From the NCBI GenBank assembly GCA_017610385.1, contig JAFCCC010000001.1:1-64000 (forward strand): a stretch of DNA of 64,000 nt. Reading direction: 5' to 3'. The notes under the pieces were generated by a model. It had not been told where the DNA came from and did no database searches. It was given only the letters and a program-made list of their open reading frames with translations. The position numbers were made by a program, and so were the translations under genes. How positions within the stretch are numbered: the first letter of the stretch is position 1; each line of letters begins with the position of its first letter. Shown piece after piece: positions 1 to 8,930 of this stretch. Origin of the DNA: Candidatus Nanohalarchaeota archaeon (GTDB lineage Archaea > Nanohalarchaeota > Nanosalinia > Nanosalinales > JAFCCC01).

Positions 1-1
1 T

Positions 2-433
2 GCATACGATATAATCTCCGAGCCTAACAACCCTGTTTATAGAGTAAAAGCACTAAGAGATTTTAGAGATGCTATGGGAATCAAAATACCAACATCTACT
101 TTAGAAAAAATAACAGGTCACTCTTTAAGGAATTCTGAATGGACTTACCCCCACGCACTCGTAGAAATAGACGAAAAATTGGGGGATTTACCAGAATATA
201 AGAAAGTAGAAATAGATCCCACACAGGCACAGCAGGCATATATGAATTGCCTTCCTAAAATAAATGAACATAAGGACGATAACTATTCTCGTTTTTTGGC
301 ATGGCGCGACGTGCTTGGTATTGAACCCTCGGAAGAAGTTTATCGTGCCTTGTTTGATTCATTGAATGAAAGAACTTGGCCATCTGTACCGGACACATTA
401 GATGCATTTAGAAGTGAGGGGGTAGAAGGATGA
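2..433 (+). CDS. Hypothetical protein, 5' end outside window
   Basis: The frame is open from base 2 with no stop before the first ATG at 74, so the gene very likely begins upstream of the window and about 143 residues are visible. I do not recognise a family. The product is soluble and mixed in charge, with no membrane segment. The stop TGA overlaps the ATG of the next gene (ATGA), so the two are translationally coupled and this is the first visible member of a three-gene operon. An internal start at 74 is possible but less likely. Confidence 0.6.
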   Translation, partial: AYDIISEPNNPVYRVKALRDFRDAMGIKIPTSTLEKITGHSLRNSEWTYPHALVEIDEKLGDLPEYKKVEIDPTQAQQAYMNCLPKINEHKDDNYSRFLAWRDVLGIEPSEEVYRALFDSLNERTWPSVPDTLDAFRSEGVEG

Positions 434-1890
434 GATTAAAACAAACACAAAAACAAAATGTTTCGAGGATAAAGAAAAATATACCCGATCAGAGGGAAGT
501 ATTAAAATATGGAAATCTTTTAATAGAAGAAAGATCAGTACCAGAATTTTTGGATCCAGCCCGCACATTCTCTTGGATGGAGGATTACTTTGAAGGGGGT
601 TTTCCATATAACATTGATACAAAATTTCGTTCAGGTAGTTATGCTAAAGAATTAAAAATAAGGCAAGAAAAAGGTTTTAGTAGGTTTCCGCACCCTCGAG
701 AGATAATGAATGTATTGTACGAATATAATGAAAATGAGGGAGCATTAATAGAACATTCTTCAAGAAAATATGATGATCGCGACGCCCTAGACAAATGTGG
801 GCCTCTTGAAGGACTTCTAGATAATTTACCAGATCTAAGTCTTAGTATAGATCCTGATCTTAAAAATTTTGCAACAGATTTCTTCAGAACGCCTTATGGG
901 GAGTGGACTAATTTAGCAATGGAACGTACTCCTGACCGCATCATACTAACTGAAATTCTTCCTTATTATACAGCAGACTCTGTTGGTGTATCTGAAAGGA
1001 AATACAAAGGTCAATTAAAAACAGATCCAAAACAAATTGAATTTAGAATATCTGAAAAAGTATTGCCTTCTGAAACTCCATTATCTTTACGAGATATATC
1101 AGAAATTTTTCATGAACGAGGGACTATCGGCACACATCTTACAACATCACCAGATACGTGGTTAGAGTTTATAAAATTAACTTGGTATTTGTTTGGAAAC
1201 ACGCAGGCGTATGTACGTAGTGAAAATCTTGGAATTTATCTTCCACCAATAGGAATGAAAGGATTTGTCTCTTTTGGAACTGGAAAGTATAAATTGCATT
1301 TAGGAACCTTTCCAGACAAAAGCGGAACACTTTATAACACAAAGGTTGGTCGTGGAGTCAGAACAACAAGAACTGATGAAATATATACTTCTTTGCTAGG
1401 AGGAAAAAAACGGAGAGGAGAAATAACTCTAAAACAATATTCTGGTAATGGCTCTGAGATTCCAGAATCAGTCATTCTTCCAAATTTGAATATTCCTAAA
1501 CAAGAAGGATTAGAAAAATATCCGTTAAGATATGAAAAAGAATCTTGTGGTTGGCAGGGCATAAAGATGTCTTTTAAGGATGGAGAAACTTTTTTAACTG
1601 TAGAAGATTTTGCAGACCTATTAACTGATAGACCTACAGCCGAGATTTGGGAGAAAACTCATGGAAGAAAAAATATCTTTGCAGGAGAATGGGAAAGCCC
1701 ATTACAAGGAATTCGGGGTCCTGGTTTGTTTGGAGTGCGAGAAAGATTAAAGGGATATCCACATTTGGCAGATGTTCTTTCGGTTTGGGATGGTTTAAAC
1801 AGCTTATGCGAATCCTATGACGTACTCAAAAACAAGACTGGAAGACTTAGTCTTATTCCTAAAAAGAATAATCAGGGTGATGAAAAATGA
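430..1890 (+). CDS. Hypothetical protein (486 aa), middle gene of coupled trio
   Basis: This 486-residue soluble protein belongs to no family I recognise. It has no signal peptide, membrane span, Walker motif or zinc motif that I can see. Its start overlaps the stop of the gene before it (ATGA) and its own stop overlaps the next start in the same way. The three proteins are therefore probably made together and may act together. The mixed acidic and basic composition is like its neighbours and gives no hint of function. Accessory or mobile-element origin is possible but not shown. Confidence 0.65.
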   Translation: MRLKQTQKQNVSRIKKNIPDQREVLKYGNLLIEERSVPEFLDPARTFSWMEDYFEGGFPYNIDTKFRSGSYAKELKIRQEKGFSRFPHPREIMNVLYEYNENEGALIEHSSRKYDDRDALDKCGPLEGLLDNLPDLSLSIDPDLKNFATDFFRTPYGEWTNLAMERTPDRIILTEILPYYTADSVGVSERKYKGQLKTDPKQIEFRISEKVLPSETPLSLRDISEIFHERGTIGTHLTTSPDTWLEFIKLTWYLFGNTQAYVRSENLGIYLPPIGMKGFVSFGTGKYKLHLGTFPDKSGTLYNTKVGRGVRTTRTDEIYTSLLGGKKRRGEITLKQYSGNGSEIPESVILPNLNIPKQEGLEKYPLRYEKESCGWQGIKMSFKDGETFLTVEDFADLLTDRPTAEIWEKTHGRKNIFAGEWESPLQGIRGPGLFGVRERLKGYPHLADVLSVWDGLNSLCESYDVLKNKTGRLSLIPKKNNQGDEK

Positions 1891-2657
1891 ACTTAATTCA
1901 ACGACATCGAGAGAAGAAGATCCTCGGTTATATGGCACAGGAGTTAGAATACGATCTTGATGGCAAAACTTGGGCAACTATTGAAAAATTAACAAATAAA
2001 CATGACTCGGAAGACATAGGATTTATGGTATATATTGGACCTCGACCGAGAGACAAAATCCAGGAACCAGACTACGACTTTGAATACGGCATAGAGGGAG
2101 TCATAATAGAAGGAACTAGGATAAGATTTATGGGGTGTGAGGAAGGACTAATTGATAAAATAGCATATGCAGAATTTATTCGTAGAGTTCCTAGTCGTTG
2201 GGAATTGGAAAACCATCTTAGTAGAGGGGCAAGGAATACCTTAGCACGTGGGGTCATCTATAGCTCTGACATTCGTGCATATCAAGTGGTAAGAGAAGAT
2301 AAGGAGGGTTTTTACTTAGTCTTTGATGAGGAACATGATAAAATTTCAGGAAGAATAGACGCATTAGAAATAGGTTCATACCATGCTTCAACAACAAGAT
2401 TCTCAAATGGAGTAGTATTACAAGGCAATATGCCTCCAATATATGGAGAAAAAGGTATAGAACCTTATGCGGGCGTAGGATATGGTTCAGGAATATATAG
2501 TCCAAAAGATGGTTCTAGAAGTCGTATTTCGCTCAAAAAAAGAGATGAGTTAAAAGACATGTTAAATCAAATAGAGAATAAAAAAGACATCCAGGGATTT
2601 TTAGTTCAAAGGGATTTGCAGGAGATTTTGCGTAGAACAAAAAACCTAGTTGAATAA
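1887..2657 (+). CDS. Hypothetical protein (256 aa), last gene of coupled trio
   Basis: The product is a soluble 256-residue protein of unknown function. The start codon overlaps the upstream stop (ATGA). No recognisable catalytic or binding motif was found. The residues around 185-205 are rich in Gly and Tyr (GYGSGIYSP). The methyltransferase gene follows after only 13 bases, so it may belong to the same transcript. Confidence 0.65.
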   Translation: MNLIQRHREKKILGYMAQELEYDLDGKTWATIEKLTNKHDSEDIGFMVYIGPRPRDKIQEPDYDFEYGIEGVIIEGTRIRFMGCEEGLIDKIAYAEFIRRVPSRWELENHLSRGARNTLARGVIYSSDIRAYQVVREDKEGFYLVFDEEHDKISGRIDALEIGSYHASTTRFSNGVVLQGNMPPIYGEKGIEPYAGVGYGSGIYSPKDGSRSRISLKKRDELKDMLNQIENKKDIQGFLVQRDLQEILRRTKNLVE

Positions 2658-2670
2658 AGAGATGTAAAAA

Positions 2671-3816
2671 ATGAGTAAATGGTTTAATTTAAACAATAAG
2701 GAGTTGATAAAATCTTGCAAACCAGCACTTAAAGAGCTCTTTCAAAAAAGTAAGAAAAAATATATTGAACTCTTTTTGCAGGAGAAAGATACTGAAATTA
2801 AAGGAATTAATTTGGATCCTCTTCTTAAAACTGAAATAATTAAAAGAGTTGGAAACAAATTTCGGGCCAATGTTCAGGTTTTCCCTCTTTCAGGAAAATT
2901 TGTATGTACAGACTTCATATTTTCAATTCATAGAATCAAAAACAGTCGATTTATAAGACGAATAAATGATGTTTGGGCAATATTGCCTTATGAATCTGCT
3001 TACATAGCAAAAAAAGCGATAGTAAATGAAAAGGATTTTGTTCTTGATTTGGCTACTGGTTCTGGAATAATTGCAATTTTTTGTGCAGACAAGGCAAAAA
3101 AAGTGATTGCTACAGATATAAATCCCAAAGCAGTAAATTATGCGAAATTTAATGTAATTCTAAATGATTTAGAAGATAAAATTGAAGTTAGGGAAGGGAA
3201 TTTATTTGAACCTGTAAATGATTTAAAGTTTGATTTAATTATCTGGAATGGGCCAACAGTTGCCGTCCCAAAAACACCAGAGAAATATCCAATTTATGCT
3301 TATGGTGGTTTAGATGGTTTGGATTTTACGAGAAAATTTATTAAACAATCTCCAAAACACCTACAGAAAAAGGGTAGAATACAATGGTTAGAATTTGGGA
3401 TAGGAAATGTAAACCGGCCAGAAATTCTTAAAATAATTGAAAAAGAATGGCAAAATCTTAATTTTAAAGTTTTATTTGAGAGAAGAGTAAAACCAGCAGA
3501 TCTTTTTAGAGTTATAAATTATCATGACGAAAGAATGGAAGAAAATCCTTTAAATCGCCCATCTTTTCCTCTGTGGATAAAACCTATTAATAAGGAAGAA
3601 GAACAAAATTGGCACAATTTCCTTAAAAAAAATAATTTTACTCACATTCATAGTGGAGTTATTAAAGTTTATCCTAACACACATTTTGAGATAAAAATAG
3701 CTTCTTTAGAAGAAAAAGAATCATTTAAAAGGATGTTGTATTTTCTGCCAAATGATTGGCATTTTTTGGGTTATAAAAGAATCTTACAAATACTTAAAAT
3801 CTGCGAAAATTATTAA
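2671..3816 (+). CDS. Class I SAM-dependent methyltransferase
   Basis: The 381-residue protein has a Rossmann-type methyltransferase core. The SAM-binding motif I, VLDLATGSG, lies near residue 124, followed by an acidic motif II with DINPKA. Motif IV near residue 190 reads IIWNGPT where HemK/RsmC-like N-methyltransferases have NPPY, so the substrate atom may differ. An N-terminal extension of about 115 residues and a C-terminal domain of about 130 residues flank the core. The substrate is unknown; protein or RNA is plausible from the PrmC/RsmC resemblance. It follows the orphan trio closely and converges on a DUF5654-like gene. Confidence 0.8.
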   Translation: MSKWFNLNNKELIKSCKPALKELFQKSKKKYIELFLQEKDTEIKGINLDPLLKTEIIKRVGNKFRANVQVFPLSGKFVCTDFIFSIHRIKNSRFIRRINDVWAILPYESAYIAKKAIVNEKDFVLDLATGSGIIAIFCADKAKKVIATDINPKAVNYAKFNVILNDLEDKIEVREGNLFEPVNDLKFDLIIWNGPTVAVPKTPEKYPIYAYGGLDGLDFTRKFIKQSPKHLQKKGRIQWLEFGIGNVNRPEILKIIEKEWQNLNFKVLFERRVKPADLFRVINYHDERMEENPLNRPSFPLWIKPINKEEEQNWHNFLKKNNFTHIHSGVIKVYPNTHFEIKIASLEEKESFKRMLYFLPNDWHFLGYKRILQILKICENY

Positions 3817-3824
3817 AAATCAAT

Positions 3825-4064
3825 CTATTTTTTTATAGTCTTTTCATCTAGATTTTCAAGGGTTTTACCGATCCAAATAGTTACAAGTACGGCCAGAATA
3901 GTCACAATAACCGCATAAACCCAAACCCCTCCTGAAGCTAAAAAATGTAATGGCCCTCCAACTGCAAAAAGAGATTTAATTGCTTCGTTCCACGCTAATG
4001 CAGCTACAAGTCCAAATGCGGCAGTAATCAGAGCAGCTAATTTTTCAATCACTTGCTTATTCAT
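3825..4064 (-). CDS. Small two-helix membrane protein (DUF5654-like)
   Basis: The 79-residue protein has two hydrophobic helices (about 10-32 and 42-66) joined by a Gly-rich turn, and a charged C-terminal tail. It resembles the archaeal DUF5654 family, whose function is unknown. It lies alone on the minus strand, converging with the methyltransferase gene nine bases away. Confidence 0.7.
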   Translation of the reverse strand: MNKQVIEKLAALITAAFGLVAALAWNEAIKSLFAVGGPLHFLASGGVWVYAVIVTILAVLVTIWIGKTLENLDEKTIKK

Positions 4065-4137
4065 AAGATCCCTTCCTAAAAACTAATGGGCTAAAATATA
4101 AATCCGTATGTTTTTTCAAAGAAGCAATATGCTTTTT

Positions 4138-4713
4138 TTAAAGTCCAACTTGGTCAGAAATCTTTTGAATCGCGGAAATAGATAATTCAAAAAATTCAGT
4201 TAGGCTTAATCCTAATTCTTCACATTCTTTAATAACATCCCTATTTATTTTTCTGGCAAAGCTCAGATCCTTAAACTTTTTATTTAGACCTTTAACCTTC
4301 ATTTCATTCATACCACCACGCATAAGTGCATACGCATGAATTAATCCCGTCAAGGTTTCTGCACAAGCCAGTGCATGTTCAATAGGTTTAGTTCTTACCT
4401 GGTCTTTAAGACCAGCACAATCAAATCCATATCCATGGGATTTAATTACTTCAATAAATTCTTCGCCAAATCCATTTTCCTTTAAAATTTGCGGTGCTTT
4501 TGTCAAATGATTTTTCTCATTTTCACGCGTAAGTTCCCAATCAATATCATGTAGTAACCCTAACATGCCCCAAGATTCTTCATTTTTCCCTAGTTTCTTC
4601 GCTAGAGCCTTCATAATCGCCTCGCTCTCAAGATAATGATTAAGACTTGTAGAGTCTTTATTATACTTCTTAACTAATTCCCAAGCAGATTCTCTGGTAA
4701 TTGGTAAATTCAT
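4138..4713 (-). CDS. HD-domain phosphohydrolase
   Basis: This 191-residue HD superfamily protein shows His near residue 26, the HD pair in GLLHDIDWE near 52-60, a further His in KSHGYG near 90, and an Ala-rich helix with downstream acidic residues (ETLTGL). These are the expected metal ligands of HDIG-type metal-dependent phosphohydrolases. The substrate cannot be read from the sequence; nucleotides are typical of the superfamily. The gene follows eS27 on the same strand and may be last in that operon. Confidence 0.8.
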   Translation of the reverse strand: MNLPITRESAWELVKKYNKDSTSLNHYLESEAIMKALAKKLGKNEESWGMLGLLHDIDWELTRENEKNHLTKAPQILKENGFGEEFIEVIKSHGYGFDCAGLKDQVRTKPIEHALACAETLTGLIHAYALMRGGMNEMKVKGLNKKFKDLSFARKINRDVIKECEELGLSLTEFFELSISAIQKISDQVGL

Positions 4714-4748
4714 TTTAACCTAAACTAAAATACGTAAAAAATAATAAA

Positions 4749-4994
4749 TTAATTTTCTTTTGGTTTTTCAGTTTCTTCGTTTTCTACTTTTTCAACTGTG
4801 GTTTTTTCCTCAAGGGATTCTTTCTCAATGGGTTTTACGGGTGTTTTAGCAATAGTGGAATACCCGCATTTTCCACAAGTAAGTCTGTTTTTATGATTTG
4901 CTAAAAGACCTCCACAGCGCGGACATCGTTCCCCTTTTAAAGTTCCATCAGAACCATATTTTTCATAAAGCTTAACTTTTGCATGTTTTGGCAT
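4749..4994 (-). CDS. rps27ae: 30S ribosomal protein eS27/S27ae with acidic tail
   Basis: The zinc-ribbon ribosomal protein has CPRCGG and CGKCGYS cysteine pairs at about residues 24-43, typical of archaeal S27ae in the small-subunit head. After residue 50 it carries a low-complexity Glu/Lys tail of about 30 residues not needed for the fold. The start directly abuts the stop of S24e upstream. The tail ends in ETEKPKEN, closely resembling the end of the neighbouring S24e tail. Confidence 0.93.
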   Translation of the reverse strand: MPKHAKVKLYEKYGSDGTLKGERCPRCGGLLANHKNRLTCGKCGYSTIAKTPVKPIEKESLEEKTTVEKVENEETEKPKEN

Positions 4995-5474
4995 TTAGAT
5001 CGCCTCTGTATTCTCTTCAGGTTTTTCAGTTTCTTCTACTTTTAATTCTTCTTTTGCAGTTTTCTTTATTTTTTCATTAGAAGGGTTTTCTTTAGCGATA
5101 ACCGCAGTTTTTTCTTCAACAGAAGTTTTTTCTATAGTTTCCACTTTTTCTTCTGCGGGAGTTTCCTTATTTTTTTCTTCGATAGCAGAAGTCTTTTCTT
5201 CTTCTTTTGCAACTTCTACTATTTCTTCTTTTAGTTTCAAACGTTCCTGAGATTCGTCCCAGACCTTAATTATGCCTTTAGAAAATGGAGATCCATAAAT
5301 AGAATGAATAAATTTAACTTCAATTCTATTTAAATCCCAATCTTTTTCAGTAGACAATTTTCTTCTAATAGATTCTTTAGAGGGAGTTGCACCACCTTCA
5401 TGATCAATAATCACTTCTAAATCTAATCTTTTCAATAATGAATTTCTTTCCTCTTTTTGGATTTTAAATTTCAT
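4995..5474 (-). CDS. rps24e: 30S ribosomal protein eS24 with long Glu/Lys tail
   Basis: Residues 1-90 match archaeal S24e (IIDHEGGATPSKESIRRKL and a KVWDES motif near 75). A further 65 or so residues form a low-complexity tail of Glu, Lys, Thr and Ala with repeated EEKT-like units, probably disordered. Archaeal S24e is usually about 100 residues, so the tail is an unusual extension. The gene lies between spt4 and rps27ae in a typical archaeal operon. Confidence 0.93.
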   Translation of the reverse strand: MKFKIQKEERNSLLKRLDLEVIIDHEGGATPSKESIRRKLSTEKDWDLNRIEVKFIHSIYGSPFSKGIIKVWDESQERLKLKEEIVEVAKEEEKTSAIEEKNKETPAEEKVETIEKTSVEEKTAVIAKENPSNEKIKKTAKEELKVEETEKPEENTEAI

Positions 5475-5483
5475 TTAATCACC

Positions 5484-5669
5484 TTATGCTCTTACTCGAA
5501 TTGCATATCTGCCGGGAGAAGTAATTCCTACTTTTTTGGCAATCTCACTCTCAGCATCATAAACAATTAATAAACCACTCCAAGACGCAGTTAAATCTTT
5601 ACTTCTACAAATTGGACATTCATTACCCGTCGTTATAAGTCTTCTACAGTTTTTACAGGCTTTTTCCAT
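5484..5669 (-). CDS. spt4: Transcription elongation factor Spt4 (RpoE'')
   Basis: The 61-residue zinc protein has CKNCRR and CPICRS cysteine pairs and the Spt4 core (SWSGLLIVYD). Spt4 pairs with Spt5 (NusG) and binds the RNA polymerase clamp to raise processivity. The start abuts the end of rpo7, the normal archaeal arrangement. Confidence 0.93.
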   Translation of the reverse strand: MEKACKNCRRLITTGNECPICRSKDLTASWSGLLIVYDAESEIAKKVGITSPGRYAIRVRA

Positions 5670-6239
5670 TTATTTTTCCGCCTCTAGTTTCTTTTTCTTT
5701 TCTTCTTCTTTTTCAGAAATCCAAGTTATACTTCCTAAACCGGGCTGTCTCATTGTCAAATTTACCTTATTAACTTCCCTTTTATCCAAAGAAACTGCAG
5801 TAACCCTAGTAATAACTTCATCTCCAACCTGCAAACTTCTTTTATTATCTCGCCCAACAAACCTATTTTGTTTATCATCATAACTCACAAAATCATCCAT
5901 AATTTGTGAAACATGACATAAACCATCTAAAGGTCCAATTCTTACAAAAGAACCAAATTCTGTAATCTCAGTAACTTCTCCTTTAATAATTTCATGCAGT
6001 TCTGGCTGAAAAACAACTGCACGGTATTTTGTATCGAAAAATACGCCTGCATCTTCTGGTTCAATAAGGCCGTCTCCTATATCTGAAACATCTAAAATAG
6101 CTAAAAAAACTCCAGCATCTCTGCTTACTTTACCTTCTAATGAATCAGCAAGACTACTAATTATAGCTTCTTTTACGTTTGTGCCTAATTTTTCAGGAGG
6201 CACCCTTATACGATCTTCAATTGTGAGAATTCTGTACAT
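5670..6239 (-). CDS. rpo7: DNA-directed RNA polymerase subunit Rpo7 (RpoE')
   Basis: The product is the stalk subunit Rpo7. The N-terminal tip domain begins MYRILTIEDRIRVPPEKLG and is followed by an S1/OB domain (ITEFGSFVRIGPLDGLCHVS near 80-100). I chose the ATG at 6239 over a longer frame beginning at 6311. A TATA-like box lies inside the longer frame at 6273-6282 and a Shine-Dalgarno-like GGTAGGAG sits about ten bases before 6239. The resulting 189 residues are normal for the family. It heads the spt4-eS24-eS27 operon. Confidence 0.94.
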   Translation of the reverse strand: MYRILTIEDRIRVPPEKLGTNVKEAIISSLADSLEGKVSRDAGVFLAILDVSDIGDGLIEPEDAGVFFDTKYRAVVFQPELHEIIKGEVTEITEFGSFVRIGPLDGLCHVSQIMDDFVSYDDKQNRFVGRDNKRSLQVGDEVITRVTAVSLDKREVNKVNLTMRQPGLGSITWISEKEEEKKKKLEAEK

Positions 6240-6272
6240 AACAATCGCTCTCCTACCGAATGTATTAAATAT

Positions 6273-6282
6273 CTTTATAAAG
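6273..6282 (-). promoter_or_regulatory. TATA box of rpo7 operon
   Basis: CTTTATAAAG on the minus strand lies about 35-40 bases before the rpo7 ATG and just upstream of the ribosome-binding site GGTAGGAG. It supports the internal start of rpo7 and transcription of the four-gene operon from here. Confidence 0.6.
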
Positions 6283-6359
6283 TAATTTCTTCTTGGATGA
6301 AGTTTAAACAATAAAACATTAAAAGATTTCTTTTATATTTCTAAAAATTAAGCAAATAA

Positions 6360-6743
6360 TTATTTAAATCGATCAAATTGTTCTAATTGCAATTTATTCT
6401 TTTGCCGCATGAAAATATGATTAACTCGTTTTTTGTACAAGTGTGATCTTAATTCTTTATCATTAGTCGCAATAATGTACCCTACCGTGCCTAATTCTAA
6501 AAGTAGATCATCTACTGGAATATTTTTTTCGTTCTCTAAGATCGTAATATTATGCAAATCTATAATTTTTTTACACAAAGACACATAGCGCCCATTTTCT
6601 AAATGATAAAGTTCATCAACGCTTCTTTCTAATAAATACAGTTTGAAATTATCTAAAAGTCTGTTAAATTCTGAAAAAATATCTACATGAAACTGAATTG
6701 GAATTAAAATAAAATTAGTATCTAATATAATTTTTTCTAACAT
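6360..6743 (-). CDS. PIN-domain protein, Fcf1/VapC9-like
   Basis: The 127-residue protein has the PIN nuclease layout. The first acidic residue is in IILDTNF (residue 8), a second is in SVDELYHL near 42, and a third is in IIATNDKELR near 95. It resembles the archaeal PIN proteins related to Fcf1/Utp24, which cleave pre-rRNA in eukaryotes, rather than toxins with an adjacent antitoxin; no antitoxin gene is next to it. Its place among ribosomal and aIF2 genes fits a role in rRNA processing (inference). Confidence 0.8.
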   Translation of the reverse strand: MLEKIILDTNFILIPIQFHVDIFSEFNRLLDNFKLYLLERSVDELYHLENGRYVSLCKKIIDLHNITILENEKNIPVDDLLLELGTVGYIIATNDKELRSHLYKKRVNHIFMRQKNKLQLEQFDRFK

Positions 6744-6837
6744 AAATAAAACTTAGAAATCAATATTTAAAAATAAGAGAAAGTATAAAAATAAAAATTC
6801 ATATTGTGTGTAGTAATTAAACTACATCACTACGAGA

Positions 6838-6984
6838 CTACCAATCTTCATCTTCAAAATCTTCATCTAAAGGATCGTCAGCCTCATCTGGGTTTTCATT
6901 TTTTTCCTTTTCTTTTTTATCTGCTTCGTCGTCCCAAAAAGCCCCTTCATCATCATCCATGGTATGAATCCAATTTTTAATCAT
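6838..6984 (-). CDS. Very acidic 48-residue protein
   Basis: This short frame encodes MIKNWIHTMDDDEGAFWDDE and continues with alternating Lys/Glu and Asp/Glu runs, ending in EDEDW. A Shine-Dalgarno-like GGAGATGA stands eight bases before the ATG, and a TATA-like TATTTAAATG lies upstream near 7030-7040, so it is probably a real gene. Nearly half the residues are acidic. It sits between aIF2-gamma and the PIN gene. Function unknown; a nucleic-acid mimic or a charged chaperone-like peptide is only a guess. Confidence 0.6.
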   Translation of the reverse strand: MIKNWIHTMDDDEGAFWDDEADKKEKEKNENPDEADDPLDEDFEDEDW

Positions 6985-7091
6985 ATTAAATCATCTCCAT
7001 GTATTCTTAATCGAGAAATGTTGTGCACATTTAAATACTTTATTATATTTTTTGCGCTTAGAACAAATATATACTTTTGAAATAATTTAAA

Positions 7092-8312
7092 TTAGTTTTT
7101 AATCATGCCGTATCCAATAAGTCTCCATCGAGATCCAACAATTCTAGAAATAACTACTTTTTGATTTTTTTCTGTACAAACTGGCAGATTTAGTCGAATG
7201 GTTGTAATTTTACCAACATCTAGAATGGTTCCGGAAGTTTTGGCAGTGCCAACACTAAGCAGTATAACTTCTCCTTTTTTTAAAGCACTAATTTTTTCTT
7301 CATCTCCACTACCAAGAACTCTTTCCATTAAAGTAATCTCTAAGTCCAAGGCGTCTTGTGCATCAGGAACTTGACCTATATTTCCAAGAACATTTCCCAC
7401 CAAGGCATCTGCTTTAGTTAGGGAAGGATCTAAATAAGTTTCAATTGCCAATAATCCTCCTGGAGAACCAATATCTAAATCTTCATTTCCTTGTCTAATA
7501 TTCTTTATTTTTGTGAAAACCGGTTTCCAAGAATTTTTTTCTTTAAATCCCGGCCTAATCTCAATTTCATCTCCAATTTTTAAGGATCCGGAAATCAAAC
7601 TACCTCCCAAAACACCTCCATGCAATTTATCAATAGGCGTTGCTGGACGATTAATATCAAAACTTCGTGCAATTAACATTCGTGCATTTGCCTTTATATT
7701 CCTTTTAGGTGTTTTAATCGTATTCTGAATTGTTTCTATTAATAAATCAATATTTACCTTGTGTTGTGCGGATATAGGAATAATTGGTGCGTTTTCTGCA
7801 ATTGTATTCTTAACAAACTTTAAAATTTCTTGATAGCTTTCTTTTGCACGTTCTAAAGAAACGGCATCGATTTTATTTTGAACAATTATAATATTTTTAA
7901 TTCCAACTATATCTAAAACAGCTAAATGCTCTTTGGTTTGTGGTTGAGGGCACGCTTCATCAGCAGAGATTACTAATAAGGCCCCATCCATTATTGCAGC
8001 ACCACTTAACATATTTGCCATAAGCGTCTCGTGTCCGGGAGCATCAACCAAACTAACTGTTCTAAGAATATCTGTCTTTTCATTACAATGACTGCATTTT
8101 TTAGCAGTAGTATATGCTACAGATCCCTGACATTTCTTACATTTTCGTATAGCAATATCCGCATAACCTAATCTAATCGTAATACCTCTTTTAATTTCTT
8201 CAGAATGAGTATCAACCCACAGTCCACTTAGAGCCTGAACTAGAGTTGTCTTTCCAGAATCTACATGACCTACTAATCCAATATTTACTTCGGGAATTAA
8301 TTTATTTGACAT
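7092..8312 (-). CDS. eif2g: Translation initiation factor aIF2, gamma subunit
   Basis: This GTPase subunit of aIF2 delivers initiator Met-tRNA to the ribosome. Visible signatures are G1 GHVDSGKTTL near residue 15, a four-cysteine zinc knuckle (CKKC...CSHC) near 57-79, G3 DAPGHETLM near 90, G4 NKID near 145, and the two beta-barrel domains. Length (406) is normal. The alpha subunit gene is not in this window; beta is at 31132. Ribosomal protein eS6 lies just upstream, a common archaeal pair. Confidence 0.96.
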   Translation of the reverse strand: MSNKLIPEVNIGLVGHVDSGKTTLVQALSGLWVDTHSEEIKRGITIRLGYADIAIRKCKKCQGSVAYTTAKKCSHCNEKTDILRTVSLVDAPGHETLMANMLSGAAIMDGALLVISADEACPQPQTKEHLAVLDIVGIKNIIIVQNKIDAVSLERAKESYQEILKFVKNTIAENAPIIPISAQHKVNIDLLIETIQNTIKTPKRNIKANARMLIARSFDINRPATPIDKLHGGVLGGSLISGSLKIGDEIEIRPGFKEKNSWKPVFTKIKNIRQGNEDLDIGSPGGLLAIETYLDPSLTKADALVGNVLGNIGQVPDAQDALDLEITLMERVLGSGDEEKISALKKGEVILLSVGTAKTSGTILDVGKITTIRLNLPVCTEKNQKVVISRIVGSRWRLIGYGMIKN

Positions 8313-8378
8313 ATGGCCTACTTTAACAACGAGCTTTTAATAATTGACTCAAAGATCATAGGAATTTTGTTTCTAATC

Positions 8379-8801
8379 CTATGTGCTTTTAGAATTTTTA
8401 TCTTCTACAGTTTCTATATTATTTAAATTCCAAAGTTCTTCAACAGATTTTTTTCCCTCTTTAATAATCTTAATATTTAATTGAGCAATTTGTTCAGAAA
8501 TAGTATTGCCTCTAATAGATTTTCTACGTCTATATCCATTTCTATTAGCGTTTTTGAAACCGATACCAGGAGTTAAAACAATAGAGACTCTATTTGCTCC
8601 TTCGATATTTCTTTTAGAGGGAAATCCTTCTTTATCGCTGGCACCAGTCACTTGTAAGTTATATCCCATTAAACCCACCAATGATCCATCGAATTCATCT
8701 CCGATTTTTAATCCTACTATATTCTCTATTTGATTTTCTTCAATCTCTTTTTGAAAAGTTTTTCCTGTTTTAGTTCCGATAACCAGTATTATTTTAATCA
8801 C
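8379..8801 (-). CDS. rps6e: 30S ribosomal protein eS6
   Basis: The product is archaeal S6e. The core LVGLMGYNLQVTGASDKEGFP lies near residues 41-61 and the basic GYRRRKSIRGNTI near 90-103. The 140-residue length is slightly above the archaeal norm because of a C-terminal tail. It precedes aIF2-gamma on the same strand with a 66-base gap. Confidence 0.93.
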   Translation of the reverse strand: MIKIILVIGTKTGKTFQKEIEENQIENIVGLKIGDEFDGSLVGLMGYNLQVTGASDKEGFPSKRNIEGANRVSIVLTPGIGFKNANRNGYRRRKSIRGNTISEQIAQLNIKIIKEGKKSVEELWNLNNIETVEDKNSKST

Positions 8802-8930
8802 TCAATAAACAGTTTTCAAATAAGCTTTTATAGCTTTGTACAATCATGCTGATTTTTGAATAATTTTATTTACGCTCCTAACTCAAACAAACATAATTGA
8901 TTTAAGGCAGTTTCAAGAAAGTATTGTCAT

